Positions 51,006 to 62,017 of a stretch of DNA of 64,000 bases are shown in pieces (within the stretch, counting starts at the first letter, position 1; the number at the start of each line of letters is the position of its first letter). The stretch covers positions 17,235,364-17,299,363 of the forward strand of contig NC_081154.1 of assembly GCF_958295425.1 (NCBI RefSeq). Direction: 5' to 3'. Origin of the DNA: Solea solea (lineage: Eukaryota; Chordata; Actinopteri; Pleuronectiformes; Soleidae). The position numbers and the translations under genes were made by a program. The notes below the pieces were generated by a model that made no database searches, was not told where the DNA came from, and was given only the letters and a program-made list of their open reading frames with translations.

Positions 51006-52143
51006 AGCAGGGGCGGCCGGCCCATAGTGGGCGACAGTGCACCGCCCTCCTTAAGAGAGAAAAAACAGTTTATTCTTATTCTAAGTCTTAATAATATTGT
51101 CCAATCAGCAGCCTGAATATCGCTGTGACGTATCACGTAGCCGCGCCCCCTTGGGACGATTTCAGTCAGATTGAAAATGGCCCCAGACGCTGTCATAGAT
51201 TTACATGTTGAGATTATTTTTTTCTAATTTTGGACCCTACAATTCATTTCAATGGGCTCCGGGAGGACTCGCCCCAACGTGATTTCGTCATACGCACTGA
51301 TGCGTCACTGAGACCTCCCACGGCCGAGCTGTAAAATAATAATAAAAAAATAAAAATAAAAAAAAGCTTTGTTTTTCAATTCAAATAAACTTTATTGATC
51401 GCAAAAAAAACAAAAAAAACGGCCGAGCGGACATGACCTAATGCCGGCGGAAACGGAAATGCCTCCGTTCGCTTCTCTGTAAGTTGTGCTAACTTTACCA
51501 GCGCTTAATTGCCGATTTCATCATGGAAAAAAAGTACAAACAACTTTCTCTCACTGCAAAAAAAAAAAGCCGTTTCATAGAAGAAAAGCTTCGGCTTATA
51601 TAACTCGGACCTGACCAGCCGAACGTCGCCATAAAACAGCAAACGATAGACTGGGTATAGGAGCTGGTATGAGAAGAAGGAGTGGCTAACTGGTTGCACT
51701 CAGACCAGTGCCATGTTTTGTTTTCCCTGCCTCGTCTTTCAGATGCTGGACACTGAACAAGCCTGGATTCAGACAGGTAATACAGACTTAAAACATTTAT
51801 CTGAACAATAATAATAATAATAATAATAATAAACACAAACAGACAAGGATTTTTTATCTATTGTTGAGCTGCTGTAACGCCGTTTTCTCTCCACTGTGAG
51901 ATAAATAAAGCTATCTTATCTTATCTTATACATATGGAAAATGCTATGCGAACAAAGGAGTGATAGAGAAGGCAAAATTCAAATGACTGAAAATACAGAC
52001 AAAAACATTTTGTATGGTGCTTTGGTGTGTTTTAGTGGTGATAACTGCATATCACCACTGGACTATGTTACCACAGTTACCACTGAGAAACTGACTTGCC
52101 GATTGCGCCCCCTCAAAATAAAACGTCACCAGCCGCCACTGTT
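51006..52143 (+). mobile_element. Degraded hAT-type element
   Basis: The left boundary CAGGGGCGGCCGGCCCA and the inverted right boundary CCAGCCGCCACTG are imperfect inverted repeats. Between them lies a transposase relic (51523-51775), poly-A patches, an (ATA)n tract at 51806-51834 and an AATAAAGC(TATCT)n block at 51905-51930 that may be a later retroposon insertion. The right end stops about 10 bp before the stop codon of the lectin gene. Confidence 0.5.
51523..51775 (+). pseudogene. hAT transposase N-terminal fragment (TTF-type zinc finger region)
   Basis: The + frame reads MEKKYKQLSLTAKKKSRF, then EEKLRL, GPDQPNVAIKQQT and WLTGCTQTSAMFCFPCLVF. The W-L-x-G-C...FCFPC pattern is that of the TTF/ZMYM-like zinc finger preceding hAT transposase domains. 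Several in-frame stops interrupt it (for example TATATAACTC near 51597) and the catalytic part is missing. Confidence 0.65.
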
Positions 52144-52152
52144 TGACTGCTT

Positions 52153-55100
52153 TTATGGAACATTGTTACAGGAGCTAGAGTCACACTCCGCTTCTTCTTT
52201 GTGGAAAATCTTGCCGTCCGGCTGGACTCGCCACTGAAGCTTGACCCCTTCCAACTTGCTTTGGAACTGTTGAGGCATAAAAAGGTTCAGGTTTAAACCA
52301 CACCCTCTGGACAGAGGTCCATTTGGTGTTTGCATGATGTAAATTCCTGGCTGGCTGGGTGTCCACAGGTCCTTTAAAAGTCTTTAATTATCCTTAAAAA
52401 TGTCAGTCAAAAGGTCCTAAAGATTGTTATCTTTTCTTTGGGAATCTTTGTAGAAAAAAAAACCCATTGCAAATTAGTCATTGGTGTTTGGCAGTGAGTT
52501 TCTGTTTGTAACTTCCTGTCTTTTTGAATGAATTGTGGTATGTTTGATATTCAGGATCAGACACCCTACCATCATTGACTTCATATGGATCTGATCCAAA
52601 TTACAGATTTGACAGCAATTTAAATTGAACATGGTTCAGTTCCACATGTGTATATCTCTGTGACATCTTCACAGATCAGGATGAATTGGCATAGATCTGC
52701 ATTCTCTGTGTGCTCTTGTTCACTATAGTTTGATCTCTTGCTCACATTTTCATTTGTTCTCACTGTTTGTTTGGAAATTCTCTGCGTCCTCTGTGTATTT
52801 TTTTTTTTTCAAACTGGAAACATCATGGATTGTAGTTAAAAGTGGCCTTGAAAAGGGTCTTTAAAGTCTTAAATTCCTTTAATTTTCTCCCAAATAATTT
52901 TTGGAATTGATTTTAATGATAAAGGACATCATAGTCTTGCCCTCAAATACATAAGTGATTTCCTCTTGCTTTACCAGTCGGGTCAGAATGCAGACTGTAT
53001 ACAGAAACTATAAAAAATTAAACATTATTATAATGAGAAACTGCTCAAATAGTTTTTGTCCGCAGTGGCAGTCCTATCTAATCTAATCTAATCTAATCTA
53101 GGGAGTTTTTGCTGGAGCTTTGGAACTTACTTGGGTCAACATGGCTTCAGTCACAGTGGGGTCATTTAAGTCTATGAGTGTGTGAGACTCAATCTTCATC
53201 CTCACAGTCCACACAGTCTGTGGAATCGCTGCTGTTCAACAAAAACAAGCACAATATTCAGAACCAGTTTTGTCGACTTGTGACTGTGATGGCAGTTATA
53301 AAATGATAGAACCAGACTGTGGCCCGTATACTTACTATAGCAGAGGAAGGGATGTGCATATGTGCACCCTCTGTCATACCAGGTTTTCGAGTACCTGGTA
53401 TACAAAGCACAATTTCCATCATTGTTCGGCTGACTTGACGACCAGTATCTGAAGGAGGCGTTACTCTGGTCTGACCATTTCCACTCGTCCTTGAACAAAC
53501 CCATCCAGGCCAAGGACGGTGACCCGCTCTGATTCAGCATTTGTAGCAGTGCTTGATTTTGTTCTTCGGTCCCTGCGCTGGCCAAGTCCTGATGATGCTG
53601 TCGACAGTAATCTTGTGCCTGCCTCCATGTGGAGTTTTGAAGGACCACATACAACTCACGAGACGCTTCGTCTGTGAGCAGATGTACAGGTTAGGATGTT
53701 TGGGGAGAGCGGTGTTCACAGTAACTGCTGTTTACAGGCGTAACGGTGACACTCCACTGATGAGGTGGCGGGAAAACAGTTTTGAGGCTATTATTATTAT
53801 TATTATCATTATTATTATTATTAGCAGTATTGCTATCATTACTATGCTATGATTAAAACTGATATTAGTATATTTTTTATAAAATATTTATTCTACTGTG
53901 TGTATAAATGACATTGTAGTACTATAAACATGTCATCACTCAGTGACTCCCGTCTAAAACTGTAACTTGATACTAGGGATGTCCCGATACAACTTTTTCA
54001 CTTCCGATACGATACCGATATTGCAGCCTTGAATATTGGCCGATACCGATCCAATACGATATCAGCACGAATCATACATACTTTAATTTCTTATTTTGTG
54101 TGTGTGGAATGTTAGAAAAGGCTTGATCAAGTGATATTACTTAAACAGAGAACAATAGTCAGCAACAGTAGGTATGAGAAAACCTGACTCATTTATTATT
54201 TACCATTGGGTTATATAAAGTCTGATATAATCTGATACTTGTTTTTTGGCTGATATTGGACCGATATCCTATATCAATATCGGATCGGGACATTCGCACT
54301 TGATACAACTGTTATATATCTGCTCCTGGTCTCTTTCTTCTGTCCCCTACCCTTTCATTTTCTGTTCCATATTTTTCCTTTCACCCCAACCGGTCGAGGC
54401 AGATGCTGCACATCTCTGAGTCTGGTTCTGTCAGATTTCTTCCTCTGTTAAAGGGAGTTTGTTTGTTTTTTCTCTCCACTGACGTCTAGTGTTGGCTCAT
54501 TGTGTGAACTGTTGGGTTTCTCTGCTCTCTGTAAGGTTTCTGCCTTGAGATAATGTATGTGATGATGATGATGTATGGGTGATTATGAGACGAGTTGCTT
54601 TGAGTGGACCTGTCATATTCACAAAGAGTTTATTTCAGTACATGGTAAATGAATATTCATTAAGGGGAGCTGGAGCCAATCCCAGCTGACCTGCGAGATG
54701 TTTGTAATTCACTATATTACTGTAACAACATCAAATAAATGCTACGTGCTGTCAAATGGAAGGTGCGCGCTCTCACTGACCTCCCTGACAGACGAAGGGC
54801 AGCGTTGTTGTACAAAGCACACTGAGCCATTTCCCATCACTCCTCATGCCTCCACAGTGGTGTGTGGGAGCAGGAGACTCAGCCCAGTTGGTGTAGTTCT
54901 CCACACCTTGACTCGTTGACGTCGACCACAGCCAGGACGCAGGCCCCGTCTCCCTGAGACCGATCCATATCTCTGAGTTCACACCGGCTGCTTCCACGAC
55001 CGCCGCCACCTGCTGTGTGTCCTCAGTGTTGCTGATGGTGGCGAGATCCACATAGTTCTCCCTGCAGTACTGCTGAGCAGTCTCCCAATCCTTTTTCATA

Positions 55101-55258
55101 TTTATCAGGTGATATTCGTAATTACCGCAGGAACAAAATGGGACCAAACCTTGAGGACACCATCAAAATATCATTATTATTACTATTTCACATTATTATT
55201 TTGGTTGTTTTTTACACCTACCTGAAGTGAACAGTATGATCAGCAAATGCTGAGACAT
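52153..55258 (-). CDS. Secreted C-type lectin with two tandem lectin domains
   Basis: Minus-strand coding exons: 55258-55222, 55149-54781, 53671-53336, 53231-53131, 52266-52153. Phases agree at all junctions; total 957 nt (318 residues). A short signal peptide (MSQHLLIILFTSG) opens the protein. Domain 1 (exon 2) contains DWETAQQYCRENYVDLATI, WIGLR and LPFVCQG. Domain 2 (exon 3) contains TWRQAQDYCRQHHQDLASA, WMGLF and HPFLCY. Both keep the fold cysteines but lack the EPN and WND calcium and sugar residues; domain 2 has QPNN. The last exons give SHTLIDLNDPTVTEAMLTQ and then KLQWRVQPDGKIFHKEE, a tail that I recall on many fish mannose-receptor-like lectins. No membrane segment is seen. Sugar binding cannot be assumed. 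An acceptor just upstream of the ATG (CTTTTTCAG ending at about 55278) implies a 5' non-coding exon. Confidence 0.85.
53975..54300. mobile_element. Miniature DNA element ('GGGATGTCCCGATAC')
   Basis: The left end TAGGGATGTCCCGATAC and right end ATATCGGATCGGGACATTCG are inverted copies. This family is common in fish. It lies in the lectin intron between the two lectin-domain exons and has no coding capacity. Confidence 0.65.
54340..54640. repeat. Retroposon-derived repeat ('ACCGGTCGAGGCAGATG')
   Basis: Phrases such as CCCCAACCGGTCGAGGCAGA, TCTGAGTCTGGTTCTG, TTAAAGGGAGTTTG and CTGCCTTGAGATAATGTATG mark the 3' portion of a widespread fish retroposon. The tail here is a GATGATGATG run. Confidence 0.6.
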
Positions 55259-56400
55259 GTTTGGGTTTATTTTTTTCCTGAAAAAGACAATATGTGAGTT
55301 TGTCAAATGAGTGTTGTAAACAAGATTTTGATCCACTGGATCCAGAAGACTTCCTTGATCTGCTTATAGCTATAACCATCTTACATAAACATGACAAAAT
55401 CCATCCTGACCTGTTCAGACGTCACTGAGATATACACATGTGAACTGAATCATGTTGAATTTAAACTGCTGCTAAATCCATAAACTAGAACTTTGCCCAT
55501 GCACACGTACAAAACAAACTTATATATCCTATAATTAAACTGCAGAAAAGAGCAATTAGAAATAAAGTTGGACATCTGGTATCCACTAATGGGTTTTTCA
55601 CACGTTTAAATTTTAGACAAATTTAAAGACATTGTTCATTCTAGAACATTAGAGGTCATTTTTTTGTGCAGTGGGTAAAACTCTTCCTGTTTGCATTCAG
55701 ACATTCTTTAAATTAAGAGAAGGAAATTACAAATATATATAAAACACACTATCAAAGCGAGAACAAATATTAAATACAGATGTGTGTCAGTTTGGGGGTA
55801 AAGTTATGGAACGAGCTCAATGATGCAATGACATTGTAATGTGTAAAACGAAAAAAAAGTTTGAAATGTAAAATAATTACAGCTTACAATGCAAAGTGAA
55901 GTCTAGTACAATAACTAAGTGCACTGTTTTATGTATAGTTCTGATTTTCTTGTTTTTTTCCTGCGCTTTTGGTTATTGGCATAATTGTGTTAATGATTTC
56001 ACTTTAAGTTTACTTTTTATATGAATGTAATGTAAAATGTTTTTATATGAATGATCAGAGACAGGCATCTCTTGAAAATGTGGTTATTTTTTGGTGACAT
56101 CATCAGTGGATAGATACTTATAAAATCACCTACCTATCACACGAGATTCAGACTGAGCGGTGACAAACTTACGCCGAGGAAAACCTAAAAATGACAGATA
56201 AAGTATTTAATGCAGTAGCCAACATTTCTTTTGTTATTAGCTTTATTTATTTTAAAGAATCATGTTAAAGATGATTTATGTAAATAAGTAAAAATAGTGT
56301 TAATGATACATCTTACCTGTGCAGGTACACAGTGGTTTTTCTGCTGAAGGCTGAAGCGTCCTCCCGTCCCTCTTTCTTTTCCTTCACTTCCTTTTTCATT
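55259..56400 (-). other. Upstream region of the lectin gene
   Basis: No coding exon is recognised. On the minus strand, a strong donor (TGCACAG followed by GTAAGA) near 56318 and a purine-rich stretch before it (to about 56400) could form a 5' non-coding exon spliced to the acceptor just upstream of the ATG. Another small candidate exon sits near 56173-56186. The rest is AT-rich. Confidence 0.3.
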
Positions 56401-56630
56401 TTATCTATTTGTATTTATGGAAATGTCATAGATGCAAATGAACATTTAAATTTCACAAAAGAGTGTGTGTTTGTGTGTGTTCAGTGACCTCTGTTATTAA
56501 TGACACTGTGGTAAAACATTGAGGTAGTTCAACGCTCTTCACTAAAAACATGAAAGACACGACTCGCTCAATCCGATTTTAAATATTTGGAGTACTTTTG
56601 CTCAGGTGTGTTTGTATAGATTGTCTAGAT

Positions 56631-57003
56631 CAGGGGTGTCAAACTCATTTTTGTTCAGGGGCCACATACAGCACAATTTGATCTCAAAATTGTACCAGTA
56701 AAAATAGTGAAATAATAGCATAATAACAAATGAACAACAAGAACTCCTTTGTTTTTTCTCCTTTGGTTTACATTTAATGAAGGATATTTTTACAAAAGCC
56801 TAAACTTACTATTTACACATCACACTGGATCTATAAAGGCACAAACATTTAGTCACAGGTATCTGGAAGTGAAAAATATTGTATTTGACATTACGTTTAG
56901 ATTGTAATCGTAGTGTGAAATTTTAACAAATTCATCCTGTTGGCCGGATTGGACCCTCTGGCGGGCCAGTTCTGGCCCCCGGGCCGTATGTTTGACACCC
57001 CTG
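56631..57003. mobile_element. hAT-type miniature element with perfect 8-bp target duplication
   Basis: Left end CAGGGGTGTCAAACTCA and right end TGTTTGACACCCCTG are inverted repeats. The 8-bp sequence GTCTAGAT occurs directly before (56623-56630) and directly after (57004-57011) the element, the expected hAT target duplication. It is 373 bp long and carries GGGCCACATACAGCAC and GGCCAGTTCTGGCCCCCGG near its ends. No transposase is encoded. Confidence 0.9.
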
Positions 57004-57011
57004 GTCTAGAT

Positions 57012-58626
57012 TGTGTTGAAAAAAAGGATGTAAGACACTCTGTGTTGCACATTCTTATAGCCTCAGTACAAACTGTACGTTTAAACATAGTGATGGAAAA
57101 AAGCAGCTGAAATAGCCTGTGCTCTAAGGGTTAAAAGATACCTGAACTATGAAATAAGCCCTGCTTTAATCAGTCTGTTCTGGTGCAGTTATTGTCCCTG
57201 TTTTCATGGCAACGCAGAGAAAAATGATGGTAGGAATGCATCAACACTCACTGAGTTACACTTCATGGAGACTGTGAGTGAGTGAAAGAGGATGTTAACA
57301 GCAGCTCACCAAACCACTTCATTTCACCATCACAGATGTGATATTATCGCCACACATTATTATCTCACGGCCACAAGTTTTTATTGTATTTGTATCAATA
57401 GTCACCAGAGGGACTCTGTCGGTCATAAATATAAAATAAATCTAAATTACAATGCCACTATCCATACTGTATTTGCATAGCCCTTTGCAACAGGATGCAC
57501 ATATTTACATGGATGTCTGGCTGAATACACTCGACCTTCAGTCACTCAGGTTACTTTTAGACATCATTTCTGCAACAATGGCTGCAGACACGGGTCCAGA
57601 CATCAAACACATTCGTGAGAGCACAGAGAACGTCTGGAAGAACCAGGCGAGGGAGTGAAGCCTGGTTCACAGAGGACACGACACTATCCAGAGTTACTTC
57701 AGCTGGGTTCTCACATGAGCTCACTTGCAGATTGTCAAGAGATGAGACTATGGAGCTGATAAGAAAACCTCTGAAGAGTGACTTCTGCAGACGTTTGAGT
57801 TTCCACACACTCTTTTATGTCTGTAGGCAGCTTCACGCTCCACAGTCATCATCGCCACACTTCTCTGTTGTATTGATGCAGCAAAAAGGGGCGTGGTTTC
57901 CATGGTGGCTCCGCCCGTCTTTGCTCACATCGGCTTCCCACCAGAGAAAGTCTTGGAAAAAAGCACAGAAGCATTTTAAAATATGGATGTTATTATTATT
58001 ATTATTGTTATGAATCAAAGGAAATAAAACCTTGATATGGTTTGGCTAGCTGGTCACATAAATACATAAATGTGCTGGAGTGATATCCATATGTATATAT
58101 ATATATATTTAGAAAATCATAAAAAGAAATTCCAATCAGAATCGTCCGTCTCTATAAGGCCCGGTTAGCTGGCTCATTAATTGGTTAGGACTTCTCGAAT
58201 CCCGGAGAAGGCTAAGCTATGTGTTTCAGTTTGGAGAGTGATGGGCAAATTGACCAATGAGGGTTTGATTTTAAGTGGGCGGGCCAAAAAAAAAATATCT
58301 AACTGCAGACCACGCCTCCCAGAGTGCTGAGAGAGGTTGAGAGAGCGGTGTGTTGTGGCTAGCTTGATAGCATCGCCTTTGTCAAGGCAGCATTTCACAA
58401 AAAAACTAATAAAAAATGGAAGTCCAACTCCAGAACTCGAATTAAAAGAAAAGGTTATGAAAGTGGAAAGGCATTTCAAGACCGAAAATTCTTATTAGCT
58501 AGAGTCTAGTATGTAAAAATATACTAAATAATCAAAGAATAATCTGTGGTTATCACTGTGCTGCTGCCTCTCAATATCTGACAAACTTCCATCTTTGTCT
58601 GTAGCAGCGTGTTAATGGAAACCATG
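57012..58626. other. Intergenic DNA between the lectin gene and dnaaf3
   Basis: I see no gene I can support. Overlapping open frames at 57452-58013 (both strands) have no recognisable domain and lack convincing splice partners. Short ATT and TA tracts occur at 57990-58008 and 58090-58110. The last 120 bases before 58627 are probably dnaaf3 3' untranslated sequence. Confidence 0.45.
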
Positions 58627-61600
58627 TCACTTCTTCTTCTGTGGTATGAAAACAGCATGCGAGTCGTCACTTTTCCCCTCGTGCCACGGTTCAAGTCCGG
58701 CTTGTAGAGCGAGGATCGCCGCTTTCTTTGCAAGTTCTGCCTCTTGATCTTTGTTCAGGTCTAAAATGAACCTGCAGGACACACAGTGACAGTCACTCGC
58801 ATCACAGTCACCGACAAATCAATTCAAATCAAAACAAAGTAAGGCGTCGCTGGACTCCTGGTGACTGTACTGTTACCATGGCAACAAGCCCAGTTACTAT
58901 AAAAACCCTCACTTGGCCAGCTCCATGACAACCACAGCGTCTGGTGCTGCAATCTGCGCGATGGCCGAGCCCAAGTGCTGCACACAGCTTCACCACGGGA
59001 AGACAGAGATGGAGAAATAAATCAACATCAGTACTATTTATACTTTATATACTGTATATTTCACAAATATCAATTCTAATTGTTTATTTTATATCATTTA
59101 TTCATTGTCTACCACTTTATGGTTGTGGGGAGCTGGAGCCAATCCCAGCTAACAAAGGGCGAGAGGTAGGATACTCGCTGGACGCAAACCGTTTTTGGTC
59201 CAAATGTATTTATAAAGCACATTTAAAAACAACAAAGTTGACCAACAGTTAGACATAAAAACAACACAAGAAAACATTAAGACTAACTTATAGAATAATA
59301 AAAGGCGTTGAGACCAATAGGAAAGGAAAGATGGATTAAAATAGGCAACTCTCATGCTGAGACAAAAGCCATGGAAGAGATTTTGATGCTTAAACACACA
59401 CACACACACACACAGTTTTCACCTGAGAGAGAGGTAAATGATGTTGAAGAAGTGGGAATATTGTTTTTTTTGTGGCAGCTTGTGAAGTGAGTCCATGGGC
59501 AGGAAAGTCACAGTGATCCCACTGAGACGCATCAAGTCTGAAAAGAATCAAATCAAGTGAGTTAGACTTTCCCCTGCAGATGCAGATTAAACATTAAAAG
59601 ACTTATTCCTAATCACTGACACATATTAATAAGAGGCAGTTGCATTTCCAAAGTTTACAGATGTAGTGTGTCAAAGAATGGGCTGGTTGGTTGGTTGGTG
59701 GTGGACAGTTGGCCTCCGTAATGTTTTAATCTTCCAAATAGAAGGTCATGGGTCAAATCCATGGCTGCAATGGTCTGCATGCTGATGTGTCCCTGAGTAA
59801 GTCTGTGCTGGCACCTTATGTCACTTGGATCAAGGTGACTTATGGCACTTACAGGGCGGCACGGCACGACTTGACACTACACGGCGAGGTCACCATAGCA
59901 GCCGAGACTGTTTTTAGTGTAACTGAATCATTAGAAATCATTAAAAAGATTTGTTCAGTACTTCCTCCATGACCACAGACGCCGTCTGACACAGTCACAG
60001 GACTGAAATACAGCGATCAGCAGTGCTGTCTCTAAATAAACCAGATTCCTCTGTTAAATATTGAGATTTTAGACGTTTCCCTGGTAATTGTTGGAGATTA
60101 ACCCACGTTTTTAGGATTATTAAGTCTTTTTAACTGATCTACAGTTGCCGTGCCGGTACCATGTAGTTGGCGTTGTCAGCGACACTGTAAAACGTGCATA
60201 AACGCGTGTACAGTATGAAGAAGTGTCCTGTCTGTTGCTGTTAGCCTTTATTAAGCTCATGAGCAGAGAGGACGGCCTCACTGTGGAGCTCTGGCTCCTT
60301 GTATACCACAATAAATGCTGTGGTTTACTGGGAAAGTTTCCTCTAGATTTACTCTTAGCAGTGTCCGTGTGTGTTTTTGTCTCTGAGCAAATGCTTTGGA
60401 TCAGTGACAGCTGTCAGGATCAGCTTGAAAATGCAACGTAAACAAAATCAGCTTTTACTTTTTCACCAGTGTCTGACCACTTCCTGTTATTCTGGTCTAT
60501 CTTGTAGCTGCTGGTGTCAGCCGTCACTGACTGACCATTAATGGTGACAGGCGTTAGGTCAGTGTGTGTGGACGGCTCCTGTCGCTCTGTGTCTGACGGA
60601 GGAGTGGAAGAAGTGCGCCGTCTACTGGACAAAGCCTGGAACAACAGCTGCACATTTGCAAAGGAGACATCCTGGGCTGTCTGATGATAGGAGACAGAAG
60701 GCAAGATCACTTAATTAATTTAATATAAATGACACATATCATTTCTGTCATTTTCAAGTGTAAACTTTACCTTGACATGTTGCTCATGATGTGTCTTCAG
60801 GTGGCTCTTGTCATCACTTTCAATGCCAAAGCAGAGGAAGGGACTGGACACTATGTCTCCCCAGTAACCTCTAACAGCCACACTGTTCCCTCTCTGTCAA
60901 CACACACACACACACACACACCAGTTAAAGACAGTTTTTCCTCTTTACACGATTATGTTGGAGAATAATGGCTGAGAAAAGAATTATGGAGTAAAGACAG
61001 AAAACAACAAGACTTTTATTTTCTCAATTCATCAGATATCAGAAAACCTTAAAAAATGTTCGTCAAACCTGGAAATGATGATGTTCTCAAATGTCTTGTT
61101 TTGTCCACAAACCAAAATGATTGACTTTTAATGATTTCTTTGTTATCCAGAGCAAAGAAATGAAGAAAATATTCACATTTACAAATCGGAACAATTGGAA
61201 ATCTTGTTTTAATCATGAAAAAAGCGTCAAACCGATTATCAAAATAGTTGTCGATTAATTTAGTAATCGATCAATTGTTTCAGCTCTAGTTAGCATAACT
61301 GCTCAAACACTGTGACGATTATATAATAAAGCCACAGAGCACTTTATCAATGGTTTGCCCATTTACTGTGAGTCACCGCTCCTGCTCCTACACTATCACC
61401 TAACTCTCCTTTCACGCTGAAGCACTCACCTGACTGAACACTCTGAAGGAGAGCAGGCTGGGATTGGTGACGTGGTAAACACCTTCCCTCATTTCAAACG
61501 CCAGCCCACGTTCCCTCCATCGCACATACTCTTGTTTATTGATGACGCCACACTGGAGAAGAAGTGTTCACAATGAGCTTCCATCACAGCACAAGCAGAA

Positions 61601-61955
61601 GTTCTGGAAAACCCACACGCAGATTTGTGCATTGACGTAAACAGTTAAATGAACGTACTTTGTCACTATTGCAGTTGCTGGTCTTTGAAACAGGAGAAGC
61701 TCATTTCAGGCCCAGCTATTTATTAAGAGTGTCACAATTCTCCAAATCATTAATTCAATTAGATTTTGAATTTTAAGGTCATGATTCTTACTCTTTTTTT
61801 CCTCTCTATCGACAACAACTCCCAGCATGCACTGCGCTCACTGCCCCCGCGAGAGTCTCGCTGTCTCAAGCTTTGAAGCAGATTTTATATATTTATATAT
61901 AATAAATAGAAAAATACCCTCAGTTATTCTCAGTTTATATATATACATATACATA

Positions 61956-62017
<62 letters not shown>

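Noticed and set aside
53270..53452. 60-codon + frame opposite lectin exon 3
   Set aside because: Antisense of the second lectin domain, whose minus-strand frame holds conserved Cys and Trp positions.
57452..58013. Overlapping open frames on both strands between lectin and dnaaf3
   Set aside because: No domain, no splice context matching the neighbours, and short poly-Ile/Leu ends from ATT repeats.
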